In this document: positions 22,764 to 34,392 of the stretch, piece after piece
Numbering within the stretch: the first letter of the stretch is position 1
How the letters are laid out: each line of letters starts with the position of its first letter
Origin: Hawksworthiomyces lignivorus
Taxonomy: Eukaryota; Ascomycota; Sordariomycetes; Ophiostomatales; Ophiostomataceae
Direction: 5' to 3'
NCBI GenBank assembly: GCA_002917075.1
Contig: NTMA01000094.1
Span: 1-64,000 of the forward strand
DNA length: 64,000 nucleotides
Position numbers and translations under genes: made by a program
The notes under the pieces: model-generated
What the model was told of the DNA's origin: nothing
Database searches by the model: none
Seen by the model: only the letters and a program-made list of their open reading frames with translations

Positions 22764-24607
22764 GAGGAACTGAGCAAAGATGACTCTATTTCTCGAGGCT
22801 TGGTGCATACGATAGCATGGCGGGCAGGAAATGATGGAGGGAGGACTGTTGCGCAGGCCCGTCGTGCCGGACATGGATATGGGGTTGTTGCGGCTCAGTC
22901 TTTAGGACGACTAAGAAATAGCCATGGATCCTTGCAAGGCTAGATTAGCCGGCAACCGAAGGCGCAGGCTACTTCACGAGGCAGCCTGGCGGATATGTTT
23001 CTTGCGACGGTAGATTCTCTTCTCAGCATTCTTTAGATTCTATGAGCCTGTCTATGGTTGCATGTAGCCGTCAGCTCTTTGTCAAAGAGTTTGTCGACTT
23101 CCAGATAGTAGCTGTGGTCTAAAAGTTCTTAGTTAACAAGAAAGGCGACTGTGAAGCCTATGCAGACGTTGAATTCCGTATTCTTACCAATAAACTCTAT
23201 GCCTGCCTTGGCATGGGCGTCCTGTCTCGATTTACGAGCATAACGCCGATGACAACGAAGAGGCGCGCTGACAATACCAAGCATTCGAACGATGCCGGCG
23301 CATGCGGCACAGCTGACGGTGACACCGGACATTGCCGCATTGCTATTGTTCTCAGCACTCGCATCCCGTGCATGACAAGAAGCGGATGCAGAATTGCAAA
23401 TGCCACCGGTGGCTTGGAGCTGATGTTAATCAGCAACTGCTATCACGAGAGGCTAAGAGACATGGATGGCGTGCTGACTGGTCTCCCCTTGAAAGCGAGA
23501 CGAGGTCCACATGGCCTCTCTCACGTTCTGTTTCTACGAACACACAGGACCATCGCTTTTCGCATGACTCGCAACTACCGTATAATTTTCTAGTGATGTC
23601 CTTGCATCATGGCCAACTATTAAGAAGCAATTCATTTTCACTTGGATAAAGCCGTCTTGCTCGCCCGTCGTTGAGGAGGATTACTTTGCGGTGGGGACAA
23701 AGTAAAATGGCTAGCCATAAAAGAATGAAAAAAAAAAAAGTGAAAGAACGAAAATGAAAGTAAAATGTCGAATCCGCCTCGATAATTCCCTCTGTACATA
23801 TTCTAGAGCTATCCTAGGACATACTTTTCGTTTGGATATCTAATGTGCATACAGAGACGATGTGAGAATTTCTGCCGCCGGAAAGCGAGATGCTGAAAGA
23901 CTGACTTTTCCTCTGCTGCGCCTTAGGCGCTTTTTCCCCTACTGCGTATTCTGTTGGTCTCGAGGCCTCTCTATTACCCCCCTTGCTGAAACTGGCAACC
24001 CTTTGTCGCCTGACAACAGGGCGCGTTTTGTACAGTTGTCTTACTGTATATATACTGTGCGGTCTTAAGAATTCCGTTTGCATTAAAAGGATGATATCTC
24101 AGATGCTCAATAACACTACATCATAAGAATTCATTTTTTTGCCACTCGTATCTCTTCCAATACAAAATAGTCCAAACAGCCGCTCAATACTTCAGTCATA
24201 TTAAAACAAAGGCCCTCCTGTGTTGTTTCATACATCAAAGACAGCCATCACTCTTGACACGCTGTCCTCTGAGTGAAAGACAATATCCCTTTACGCCGCA
24301 TTGGATTTGTTTGGGAGAAGGAGTCTTTGTCCAGACTCTCACAGCGACACAGTTTTTCTAAATCCGGCGGACGACGGAAGAGAAGTCTGCGTCTCATCCA
24401 CAAGCAGCAATCAGCCTATATAATCTTCGTTGTCGAATCGGACCCTTGTCACAATTAGTATTGCACCGAGAGAGTTGACAATCTAGCAAAGCAGCACTTC
24501 ACACCGCGATTGCTGTAGCAAGATATAGAGTCTTCTTCATCTAACGACTCAAGTACCACAGAGACGCAAGAAACGCAATCAATTAGCTAATTGAGTGCCA
24601 TTCGGCG
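22764..24607. other. intergenic, no supported gene
   Basis: About 1.8 kb. Short open frames at 23200-23650 lack motifs. The 3' part probably includes the promoter of the gene at 24608. A short A run lies at 23731-23741. Confidence 0.45.
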
Positions 24608-25981
24608 ATGGAGTCCATTGATCCAGTGCTTGGAGATATGTCACTGTTCGACGTCATAACACAAGACCAATTCCTGCTGCTAACCACCGAGAACGCCGTT
24701 GAGTTGTTTGAAAAATGTTTCAAACCGGAGTTCGAGTATCTCAAGAGTGCAAGAAATACAACGGAGTCCGGACAGGTACAAACTATTGGTAATCTAGGCG
24801 AGAACAACAAAACACCCTCGCAATGGCTCTATGGGGAAGACTTTCCCGAAGTCAACAGAACTCTCCTCAGCATGCTTGCCCTAAAATGGGTGCTGGATGG
24901 CGACTACATCGCGTTCGCGGGTTGCCAAAGCGGCGAGAATAAGCTTTCAGAAAAATCTTTCGGGAGACTGCACAAGTACTTCCGGCAGCGACTTCCTCTT
25001 CCAAGGGACATTTACGTTCTGCTTATCATGATGGCAATCGGAGATATTGGAAAGAGTCTCGACCTTCATAGCGAAGTTGAGGAGAAAACCGGCAGTTCTC
25101 CCTCAAACCACGACGAGGTGGTCTATTTGGCAGCAAAACAAGACCTACTACCATCTCTGAGGGGACAATCGATCTCAATCGAGGACAGAGATGACATTCT
25201 CTTGAGCCTTGAGCTGGGATCTAAGCTCAATATCGCCCAGCTCGCCCAGGCAGAGAATGTCCCAGGAAGCCTGAGCTCTCTGACAGAGTTCAGGAAACAC
25301 GGGCGAGCATACAAAATGAGGGTTATGGACGTCCTCCTTGATGTTGCTGGTGCTGGCGCCCACGAGGATGCGCGCTGTTGTGTACGCATGAACGAGCCGG
25401 TATTCCAAGATTACGTGACAACAATCGACCTTCTAGATGCATTTGTTATCGAAGAGAAATTATCAGAACGGGATTGTTATGACGGTATCCTCAAAGCGAG
25501 GGCTGCGGTTCTGGAAGAGAAAGGTGTCGATCATCTATCAATAGAGATAGAGGAGGATCGCGCTCTTTTGCGCCTTCTTGTCATGGGTCGTGCTGGCAAT
25601 AAGAAGCGTGCCGAGCCCTTCAAACAGGCGTTTGAGCGGCTTCCGCCGTCAAGCAAGCAACAACTGGTCAAAGGCCTCAATGTCAATGGGCTGCGTGGCG
25701 ACATCGCAATCGTCCCTTACTATGCGCCCGGACTTTTGGCCGTAGTTTTTAGGACCATGAAGGACCGCGAAGACGACTCTTTGGTACAAGCATTATCAGC
25801 TCTCATGCGGTTCTTATCGAGAGTGTTGGGTGATGCGAAGACCAGCGACGGAGAAACAGCCACTATCATCGAGCGAGATTTGTCATTTGTACAAGATGTG
25901 ATCAAGAGCCAAGGCTTTCAGGCCAATCCGGATATCCTAGATGGAATTGATCTCCCGTGGGGGGATAAATCTCACTGTTAG
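24608..25981 (+). CDS. DUF6829-like protein, predicted all-helical
   Basis: Single uninterrupted frame of 457 residues with an ATG start. The sequence matches my recollection of the DUF6829 family, found in some bacteria and fungi. Features include LPRDIYVLLIMMAIGDIGKS (about residues 135-155), NHDEVVYLAAKQDLLPSL (about 170-188), a LGSKLNIAQLAQAENVPGSL block, DVLLDVAGAGAHEDA, and a late RALLRLLVMGRAGNKKRAEPF block followed by GLRGDIAIVPYYAPGLL. The GDIGK and NHDE pieces and the later AGAHED recall HD-type metal sites, but I cannot demonstrate a catalytic set. No signal peptide or membrane segment. It is tail-to-tail with the HET-domain gene. Function unknown; an intronless gene in fungal accessory DNA. 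Confidence 0.75.
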   Translation: MESIDPVLGDMSLFDVITQDQFLLLTTENAVELFEKCFKPEFEYLKSARNTTESGQVQTIGNLGENNKTPSQWLYGEDFPEVNRTLLSMLALKWVLDGDYIAFAGCQSGENKLSEKSFGRLHKYFRQRLPLPRDIYVLLIMMAIGDIGKSLDLHSEVEEKTGSSPSNHDEVVYLAAKQDLLPSLRGQSISIEDRDDILLSLELGSKLNIAQLAQAENVPGSLSSLTEFRKHGRAYKMRVMDVLLDVAGAGAHEDARCCVRMNEPVFQDYVTTIDLLDAFVIEEKLSERDCYDGILKARAAVLEEKGVDHLSIEIEEDRALLRLLVMGRAGNKKRAEPFKQAFERLPPSSKQQLVKGLNVNGLRGDIAIVPYYAPGLLAVVFRTMKDREDDSLVQALSALMRFLSRVLGDAKTSDGETATIIERDLSFVQDVIKSQGFQANPDILDGIDLPWGDKSHC

Positions 25982-26348
25982 TGCCGACATTTTATATCAA
26001 GTGCGAGAACATCTAATTGGGACACGGCGTTGACTTTTTCCGGCGAAAGTTCACCAACATGCAGCATCCCTCTGGGCCTTTCGAAGAGCCCAGACCTGTA
26101 AATTATAAGAGTATGCGATGGGAGGTATGACAAGCTTAGATGTACACAATGTATGATATATGTAATGTAAGACACATGAGGACTCTAAAGAAAAAAAAAT
26201 TAAAAAATAAAGTCCGTCCGGATTATATCGCTTGGAATGATAAAACCATCTCAGCGCTATGCTAAACAGTCCATGAATACTATGCTCCACCTATGCAGTA
26301 TAAATTTCAGAAACTTCACCTCCAGAACTAACGCTAAGCCAATTGATG
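25982..26348. terminator. convergent 3' intergenic region
   Basis: 367 bp between the stops of two converging genes, AT-rich with ATGTAATGTAAG and AAAAAATTAAAAAATAAAG stretches. It probably contains the 3' ends and polyadenylation signals of both transcripts. Confidence 0.4.
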
Positions 26349-28820
26349 TTACTCCAATACAAACTTCTGTGTAATAGATCCCTTTGCTGCCTTGTGAAAG
26401 CCGACGGCCTCTCCATCCATCATGCTGTCGACGTAGCATTCGCCGATGACTGTATAGTGGGTATCGGAGCTCGCAGATGCGCCACTTCTCTGTGTGCACC
26501 TCTTTGGGCGCAAGATGAGCGGAACGCTGCACCCGTAGATAATGCAGATGAGGTCGCCTTTTCGTGCTTTGCTTGGAGCTAGTCCAAGAAGCCCGGAACG
26601 CGAAAGGCCAGGCTCTACATCCGAATCCGGTGCTTCCGAATCGGACGCCTCCGAATCAGATGCCTCTGGGTCTAACGCGTCCAGATTCGCCGGCTGCACA
26701 TTTTCTGTTTCCATATTCGCATCTTCTGTCTCTCCGTCGGGATTTTCCGGTTGCGCATCCGCATTTTCCGTTTCCATATTCGCTGGCTCCCGATTAAATG
26801 GTTTCGAAGTAACAGCCACTGGAGTAGCAGGCTCTGAGCTGTTTCCCAGATTTCTATAGTTGCCTTCGGTGCGAAACAGTCTCCGATTCCACACGACCGC
26901 GAGGACCCTCGCAAAGAGCCGAGAGATAGCAGCATTTGGGCTGTCCTCGATAAGCCGTTGGGTCTCAAATCCGTGCCGAATTCCCCTCCATTTCACACAC
27001 GACTGGAAGCCCAAGGGGTACCAAGGATCCGCCGCACCCCCATAGCCATCGCGGCCTGCTACCAATGTGCGCCAGAGCTTACCGGGAGGGGGGTGATCGG
27101 GATTTCTCCAGCCGCCAGTGGTCAACCAACTTCCAGGAACGTTGCCGTATATGGCGCAGTCATATGTTTTCTTTATCGTATCCAATACAAACCCCTCTAC
27201 CGTCAGTGTGTTGTTATTGGGATCGACCGTGTCGATGACGTACTTCATCTTCTCTTTGTGTGAGGCGCAGTACCATGTGATCCCGAGACCGGCTGCTCCA
27301 ACAAGGGGATCCGGATTGCAGCGGACCATATTTCCGTGCCTATCCCGTTGAAATGGCTTGTATTCGAGAGTTCGGATCCATGAAGGCAGGGCGAGCTTCA
27401 GTGGCTTGTCCGTAGCATCGTTTCCAGTAGTTGGTGCCCAGGGTCTGCATATGATATCCAAAGAGTTTGATTTTGCTATCGCAAATTCAACATACGTCTT
27501 GAACAAAACCAACGGGGACTGGTCGTAGTTAACTGGAATGGATATGGCGTCACCTCCTGTCCCAATAGCTCGAGTGCTGGTTCGCCTCAATAGCCTCGTG
27601 GACACATCCGGGGGTAGTGAGCGACTGGGCCCGGCGTCACTGACTGCATCTTTGGGCACAGCCGGCTTAACATCATTAGCGAGTCCGACCACCGCGTATA
27701 TTGTGTCATGCCAGCGGCTCGCGTGGAATGCACCCATCCACGAGACCAGCTCTTCGAGCGTATGGCGCCGGATTCTGAAGCTCTTGTGCGGTGTGCGGAG
27801 CTCCCCAGGTGCCCTCTGGATAAGGCGGTACGAAGGCAGCGAGGAGATCTGGCCAATGTGCTCTACAGGGTCATGTTCTCCCGGCAGCCGCCTAAGAATC
27901 CGGTCGAGAGCGTGATTCCGCCCGACGGCTTCAAGGAGGGAGACGGCGCGCGCAAATTGTGTCCAGTCAACGGAACTGTTGCCGCAATGTATCGTGGCCT
28001 TCCGGGCCACCGAAATCTCCTGTCTTGTGTTAGCAAAATTAAGTCAAGCTGTTGGATTGTGTGGCCAGGATTGCTTACCTGGACGATCCAACGGCGGCCG
28101 AACCAACTCCGTTTAATAAGCCGAAGGAATGCTATCAGGTCGTTGGCATCTGATTCTCCGCGCACACAGCTCTCGAGCTGTGCTCTGACATTGATGTCCT
28201 GCAGTTCAATGAGCCGTTTGATGCTGCGAAACCAGGCGTCAGCAACTCAGAAATTGAAATTTGATGAAAAGAACCGAAGGAATGCTTTAGAAAGTTGCGC
28301 ACAATCTTATCGCGTCTTTACTTTTGTCCTTCTCTTCTCCCAGCCAGATGTACACCTCTTGCGCCTCCTCGTAGATATCGGTCATCATTCCTATCTGAAT
28401 TGCCTTTTCCTTATTCTTGTCCTGGGCGCTCTTTTGATCCGGCTTTTTGTCTGCTTCTTCCATCTGGTTGATGCAGATAAGATCAATCCAGAGCCGCACC
28501 TCCTCATTTTCTTTTCGAAGCTGCTTCAGCGCGGCAGCAAGATTAGGCCGTACTTCGAGCTGGTCGACGCGGCGACGGTCGAGACCGCTTTCTTCCCGTT
28601 CTGCCACATAGATGATAGGGCCATTCCCATCTGGCTTCGGGCCCCATTCCCACGACAGCGCAGTGTATGGCGGTGTTTCATCATCCAGGTTCTCATGGGA
28701 CAATTCAATTAAAATATTGTCATCTTGTCTGCCCTCACTACCAGATGCGCGCGGTTGTAGGTGCGCGATTCGGATCTGGCCCGCTTGTAAGTTTCTGTAT
28801 CGATACCGAAGATCAATCAT
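26349..28820 (-). CDS. HET-domain (heterokaryon incompatibility-type) protein
   Basis: Predicted cytosolic protein of the group that triggers cell death on non-self recognition; here the role is inferred only from the domain. Three exons in transcript order (28820-28303, 28223-28079, 28019-26349) encode 777 residues. The first in-frame ATG is at 28820. The HET domain spans about residues 35-230. It includes YTALSWEWGP, LRLWIDLICINQ-type text (here VRLWIDLICINQM), EKAIQIGMMTDIYEEAQEVYIWLGEE split around two repeats, and FGRRWIVQEI. A conserved C-terminal part has GDLICIIYGCSVPLILR and VDSMMDGEAV. Between them lies an acidic linker with repeats of MetGluThrGluAsn and SerAspSerGluAla type. Introns have GTGCGC and GTAAGC donors with GCTGAC/GCTAAC branches. 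It converges on the DUF6829-like gene with 367 bp between the stops. Confidence 0.88.
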
Positions 28821-29791
28821 ATCAAAGACTCTGCAGAGCAAGTCTCTTGCGAGGAATGTTTAGGATATAGGGTGTATGATGTTGCTGAATCTAAGGCAAC
28901 TTTGACAAAATTCTTGGGGGGCCGATTCTTCGAAGAAAATACAGAATCAGGCACGAAATGCGGTGCATAGCGGCCATTTATTGATGTCTGCGCCCTCACA
29001 GACTCATAGTTTTGGTTGGCAAGGCTGAGGCAATATCTGCGCTGTCAACGTTCCATTATTAGAGGCAAGCGCCTATTTTCCTTTCGTCGTTTTCCTCATT
29101 TTGCCAGCAGGATCCTCCACATGCCGCAGCTGTTTCTACAGGAGGACGTGCGGGATAGACCTTCATTGGTGCAATGCCAGGTTCAGCTTGGCGATCCCAA
29201 TCCTATAGGTCGAAGAGACAGTGAGATGTGCAAAGCCTTCTCTAGCTTGAAAGCCTAGTCTGCCACCCACTTTCTATCCCCTGTATTAAAGGAAAACCGC
29301 AAACAATGACCGAGCTTGCCGATTTTGCTGCCCAACAAAACCCTTCTGAACCAGAGACATGGTTTTGAAGATGTATGCGGTGCTTATATTGGAGTCGAGG
29401 TCTCTTGCGCTCGTTATGGAACCCATTCATCAGTTCCCTAGCATTACGCCGAATAATTCCTCATATCCAATGGACTACTTGAGTGGGAAACTCTGGGCCT
29501 TGTAAAATTCGACAAATGTTGAGATTGTGCAGTTGCTTGCCGTGCATAACGAATGTTGAATGATTGGGCTTAATTTTGCTGGGAGGCCTCTGTCGCTAGC
29601 TGTTTATGGTGACAATATGTGCGCCGTTTGAACAAAAGAAAAGAAAAAGAAAGGCGACGTTAGCACGGCTTAAGCCGCATTAAATTCCAACTCTTCTTTA
29701 ATTGGCAAATACATACTGACGCTGACGGATTGCGGCCTTTTCTGAAGCCTTGTCGTTCCTGACCTGTCAAATTCTAGTCGCAATATCCATT

Positions 29792-29829
<38 letters not shown>

Positions 29830-30436
29830 AGGGAGAGAGAGAAAGAAAGAGAAAAGAAAATATTCTTCATCTACTTTTCAATTCGCCTTGAAATCTTATT
29901 TTTGATCCCCTTTCTTGGGAATAGAAATAGTTAGTTAATTGTACCCAAATGCTTACCATCCATAGCAATGAAGACCTACAGTTGCAAGAAGCTAGGTAGA
30001 TGAAGTGAAATTCAACATGCCATTACCACTAACAAAAGCAACCAGGTGACTGAAGGCACTGCTAACAAGATTTTAACCAGCGGTAATGCATGGATTTACT
30101 TGTGTGTAAAGGCCACTCACAAGGCTCTAGAATGTCACAACTTAGCTTCATAAGCTAACTTAAATCAGCACCCGGAGGAAATGGTGTGGATGACGGCAGT
30201 GAAAGTCTTTCTTCACCTTTGCTTTTATTTTAGTTTTATAGGAATCGTATTTAGGTGAGCAAAGCGAAGCCCTGCAGCTGTGCCGTTGAGACGCATGGGA
30301 CACATCTAAAAAGCAGGTTTAAACATGTTACAGCGCAGGCTCTTCTCCTAACAGGAAATCTTAAATGAAGGGATTTGACTTAGCTATGAAGTTGAAATTA
30401 AATATAGAAAGCCTATGAAGACTCCTCCTACAAACC
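28821..30436. other. intergenic, with poly(A) tract
   Basis: No gene supported. It holds the HET gene promoter at the left and AT-rich DNA on the right. Confidence 0.5.
29793..29827 (+). repeat. poly(A) tract, 35 A
   Basis: Uninterrupted A run followed by a GA-rich tail, similar in layout to the one at 6105. No associated retroposon body or target-site duplication recognised. Confidence 0.9.
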
Positions 30437-30874
30437 ACCGCAAACTCACCCCGCCTCGGCGCCAGCTGCAAACAGGGCATTCCTATTGAGGCTCTGCCGC
30501 CCGCCGCCAAACGCGTGCTGCGCGAGCTCACCTTCCTGGGCTCCCAGAACCCGCAGATCCCCCAGGGCCTGCTAAGCAAGCCTGGCCCTGTTGTCGGTGA
30601 CAACAGCATGTGGCTGATCGACGCCCCCTTCCAGCCTTTGCAGCTGCCCCAAGACATAACCGGTGCCGAGGACGGCGTCGGCAGCCTCTGGACCGCCGAT
30701 AGCCTGACCGACGGCCTAATCGACGGCCTGATCAAGACTCCCGGCATCGTCGAGATCGGCCTCTTTACCGGCTTCGACGGGCTCGAGGCCAAGGGCGGCC
30801 AGGGCGGCGCCGAGAAACCCATTGCCGCCTACTTTGGCATGGCCGACGGAAGCGTGCAGGTTCACAAGACATAA
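30437..30874 (+). pseudogene. 5'-truncated ribose-5-phosphate isomerase A copy
   Basis: The open frame ending at TAA 30874 matches the C-terminal part of fungal ribose-5-phosphate isomerase (pentose phosphate pathway, ribose-5-P to ribulose-5-P). Motifs are KQGIPIEALPPAAKRVL, a conserved DNSMWLIDAPFQPL, a GIVEIGLFTGFDG stretch and the terminal AAYFGMADGSVQVHK. No ATG, no N-terminal half (the conserved GSGST phosphate-binding and catalytic regions are absent) and no upstream exon could be found in the AT-rich DNA before it. At about 30451 a small indel shifts the frame between RKLTP and RLGASCKQG. It is therefore a partial duplicate, presumably with the functional gene elsewhere. A remote upstream exon cannot be excluded but is unlikely. 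Confidence 0.8.
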
Positions 30875-31422
30875 ATCACTGTAATAAGAAAATTGAAAAA
30901 CAGATTCAAATTAGACTGCATGTTTTTTTTTTGTCGCTTCTCTCTCTTGCACGAAACAAGACAATGAGGCTGCACGTGTATATGCGAGGCAGCAGCTATT
31001 AATGGACAGTAAAATTTACAGCGAAACAGCTCCCTGTGATAGTAGAGGCTTATAGCCCTGTACTCGCTGCAAGAGCTACAGTCGCTGTAAGGGCTGTGGT
31101 GCCACTCTTTTCAAACTCTGGTCCCCCCCCCATAAAAACTTGGCTCCAGCTACTAGGGCCTAGCGTCCGAACAGTAAATGGCCTGACGTTTCTTGCATGG
31201 GATTGGAAGCAAAGCCCGATCACATTGTTTCTGCAGAGAAGATAGAAAAATCAGAAAAAAACCAGTCTTTGCTTTGAAGCCTTGCGCTTTCTTCTCGTCT
31301 CCCCATTTCCCTTTCTCTTCCCTCTCCTATTATTTCTTCCGCAGTTTCTTTCACCGTTGCGACAATTCTGCAATCTGCGTCCTGTATCTTGCATCCAGCA
31401 CCCCCTGTCACCAGATTCGATC
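30875..31422. promoter_or_regulatory. intergenic and 5' leader
   Basis: No gene. The last 170 bp are pyrimidine-rich (CT tracts around 31280-31345), as often seen just upstream of fungal start codons, and likely form the leader of the gene at 31423. Confidence 0.4.
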
Positions 31423-31716
31423 ATGGCTTCTCTGTTACCTCGCACTGCCCCGTGGCGGCTGCCGCTCGCTTCTCCTCTGTCTCGAATGCTTAATACGACT
31501 CCAATAGCATCAGGTAGCGCACGCTTGATGTCTTCTCTCCCCCGACCCTCTCCTCCTTCTTCGTCTTCGCCCCCGCCTCCGCCGCCGCCGTCGCCAAAGC
31601 CAAGCAACATCAAATTTTGGCCATTCCTGATCGTCATTGGCATGGGCTCTGGCGGCTACGTCCTCCTCGTCAACCAGCGGAAGAACTACCGTATGCAGGG
31701 GCGCCGTGTCGAATGA
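31423..31716 (+). CDS. small single-pass membrane protein, probably mitochondrial
   Basis: 97 residues from an ATG in good context (GATCATGGC). The N-terminal 35 residues are rich in Arg, Ser, Leu and Ala with no acidic residue, like a mitochondrial presequence. A Pro/Ser-rich spacer follows (PPSSSSPPPPPPPSPKP), then one hydrophobic helix starting at the KFWPF motif (about residues 65-85), and a basic tail (NQRKNYRMQGRRVE). The layout is that of small inner-membrane assembly or organising proteins, but I do not recognise the family with certainty. It converges with the UMP kinase gene. A longer frame starting upstream at a non-ATG codon is not used. Confidence 0.6.
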   Translation: MASLLPRTAPWRLPLASPLSRMLNTTPIASGSARLMSSLPRPSPPSSSSPPPPPPPSPKPSNIKFWPFLIVIGMGSGGYVLLVNQRKNYRMQGRRVE

Positions 31717-32114
31717 TAAGGGATCAAAATAAAAACTCCTACAGATCCACGTTCTCTTGGCCGCCAGCAGATGCAGCGTTTTCAATGCACCAAGCCGCCA
31801 CATTTCTTGACGGGATAGGAGAGAAAGATGGGACTGGAACAAGAGGCATCCAACTCGCGGGCCAAGCAGCTCGGATATTCCATCTGGATGTGAAAGAGAG
31901 GAACGATGCTGGGCTGCCAACCCTGCATTACGAAGGCACGTGTGTCGAAGGAAGAAATACTCTAGCTGAAATATGTACCATTACGCTCTATGACCGTATA
32001 TGCTCGCTGTAGCCTTCCATTGTTTCGTTGTCCCTCCTCTTGGACCGTGGCTGTCTGCCCTCGTGCTCGCTTGCCCAACCCCCCTCTGGAACCAAAAACA
32101 AAATTGCGCACACT
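31717..32114. terminator. convergent 3' intergenic region
   Basis: About 400 bp between two converging genes. No coding signal; it contains the 3' ends of both. Confidence 0.4.
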
Positions 32115-32762
32115 CTACAGGGATAGACGCTCTCCCAGCTTCTTGACCGTGTCCGCAAACACGTCGTCGGGGCTCGGGGTCGCGTCGATGCGCACCACGC
32201 GTCCCTCCTTCTCGTAGCCGTCGACCACGGGCATGCTAGTCTCGACAAAGGTGCGGAAGCGCTTGCGGATGGACTCGGCGTTGTCGTCGGCGCGGCCGGA
32301 CGTCTTGCCGCGCTCCATCAGGCGGCGCTCGAGCTCGGCCTCGGGGCAGTCGTAGAAGAGCACCAGCTTGGCCGGGCACACGACCTTCTCAAAGGCGATG
32401 GCCTGGTCCATCTTGCGGGGGAAGCCGTCGATGAGGAACTTGTGCGGTGGCTTGCGTTCCGGGTGCGCCTCGATCTCCGCCGCCATGGCGTTCTCCAGCA
32501 GCTTGACCGTCACCTCGAGCGGGACGATGGCGCCGTTGCGGATGTAGTCGCGGATCAGGTCGCCGAACTGCGAGCCCGGCCGGTCCTGCTCCGCGCGCAG
32601 CAGGTCGCCCGCCGACAGGTGGGAAAAGCCAAACTTGTTCACCAGGCGGGCGCACTGCGTGCCCTTGCCCGCGCCGGGGCCGCCCAGCACGAAGAGGACG
32701 GTCGCCTCCTCGTCCGAGAACCGCCGCCCCGCCTCCACTGGCTCCGCTGCCTTGGCGTCCAT
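32115..32762 (-). CDS. URA6: UMP/CMP (uridylate) kinase
   Basis: ATP-dependent phosphorylation of UMP/CMP (and AMP to some extent) to the diphosphates, an essential pyrimidine nucleotide step. One exon, 215 residues. The P-loop GGPGAGKGTQ is at residues 27-36. The NMP-binding region follows (HLSAGDLLRAE, GDLIRDYIRNG), then the FLIDGFPRKMDQA motif and the LID segment ERGKTSGRADDN with its arginines, ending with a normal C-terminus. Length and lack of a long LID match the short UMP kinase group rather than mitochondrial adenylate kinase. The gene symbol is given by homology to the yeast uridylate kinase. The N-terminal 20 residues are acidic/Ala-rich; no targeting signal. Confidence 0.92.
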   Translation of the reverse strand: MDAKAAEPVEAGRRFSDEEATVLFVLGGPGAGKGTQCARLVNKFGFSHLSAGDLLRAEQDRPGSQFGDLIRDYIRNGAIVPLEVTVKLLENAMAAEIEAHPERKPPHKFLIDGFPRKMDQAIAFEKVVCPAKLVLFYDCPEAELERRLMERGKTSGRADDNAESIRKRFRTFVETSMPVVDGYEKEGRVVRIDATPSPDDVFADTVKKLGERLSL

Positions 32763-34392
32763 GATTCTGTTTTTTTTTTCCGCGTAAGGGTTCGGGAAAG
32801 GGTTCTCTTGCTGAAAGTGGTCTGGCCGAACAAAACTAGCTCGGTGAGGTGCTAATGCAGGAATAAGCTTTGTTGAGCTGTGGAAACTAGAGCTGGTGTT
32901 AGACAGCTCTGCTCGTTATCGGACCCCTGTACTTGCGGTATGCGAGAGGCTCTAGTAGATGCAATTGAGCTGTGGGAAGGTTCTCGACGGGTGGCTTGGA
33001 AGGACAAATGGTCGAAGATAATTGTAAGGCTTTGAGAAATTTCGTGAAGGGGCTAGAGGAAGCTGAAGGAAGCTTGACGTAGTCGATGGGAACTCAAGGC
33101 CCCTTATTCTATCACACGTGGAGCAGGGAAATTATAAGAGGCTCGGAAGAACTAAGATTCCGGACTTTGTTGTGGTAGTGATATCATTTCGTGACCCAAG
33201 AAGTGCAACAAAGGCGCACATGCCACACGCCCAATTGGCAAATGATCTAGCTGGTAGACAAAGTGCGCAGCCTCTGCTCAAGGGACCTATCATTGCACAG
33301 CAGGTATTGAGGAATCACACCCCCTTACATCGCCCCTCCCAGCGCGACACAGGGAAGGGAACCATACATGTCTAAGTGTTGTAGGATAGCAAGCAGCTGA
33401 AGCGTCTTTGATCTGGCTAGCGCTGGTTATTAGCAAATGCTGTGCTAAAGTATAGCTGTAGGAGGACCTGGAAGCCTTGTGAGCACAATTACAACATCTG
33501 GGATAGACCTCTAAATTAAAATAGTTTAATAATTGGTTCTTTGTAAAATTTATATGCAACTAGCAGTTTTATCTTTGCCATTTAATTTACCATGTTGCAG
33601 CTATCTTCGTTACCTAAGAGCATGGCAACTCTTAATGAAAGTTGGACTAGCTCAGTGCACGCTTCCGTGTCATACAAAAACATTAGACTTGCGATGCTAC
33701 TGGTGGTCTCAGTATTTCAGGCCACATGGCCATCCAGAGTAAGAAGAATAGCAGTAATGCCTTGTACGAAAGGCAGCTGGGACTACCATATCGACTTCTT
33801 ACAGCCGTCACGAGTGGGCACGTGAAGAGCTTCTCTTATCCAAGTTATGTTGCGGATCTTGATACGTACGATGGAAACGCTTTAAGATATACAAAGGAAT
33901 AAAAAAAATGGCAGCGTCTTAAAGGAGCATGGTATGATGTAGTTGTAATTTCTGAGAAGTTTGTCCATTGTTGAACTCCAGGTGCTACTGGATATGAACA
34001 TGGCAGTATAAAACTTTGCTGCCCCAATCCTCAACAGCTTTGTGCTTCATTCGCACATACCAAGAGACAGCGCAAGACTAGTAGAATAATTCTCTTGATA
34101 TTTGCCTAAGTTTAGAGACACAAAAGTACACTCTTGGCTTTCTTTCCTCCTAGCTGATCCTTTTTGAAGCCCACGAGTTTTCCTCTCCTATGCTCTTTTT
34201 GATTTTGCCCAGCCAACCCCCCCACCCACCCCCCCCTTTAGCTGCAATGCCTACTTTTCGTGCGGATTGTTGTGAATGATCTGTAAGACAGCTGAAAAAC
34301 CAGGACCGAACTAGTGAACATGAAGGAGCAAAAGTGAGAAAAAAGGGAAAACCATAAAAAAATTGTAACAAACAAAAAAAGGAGAGAACCGT
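32763..34392. other. intergenic, no supported gene
   Basis: 1.6 kb holding the UMP kinase promoter (left) and the eIF3m 3' end (right). A C-rich run lies near 34218-34240. No conserved frame seen. Confidence 0.45.

Noticed and set aside
29793..29827. Poly(A) run as the tail of a retrocopy giving rise to the nearby isomerase fragment
   Set aside because: The run lies 5' of the fragment and is separated by about 600 bp; a retrocopy would carry it at the 3' end. No target-site duplication was seen.
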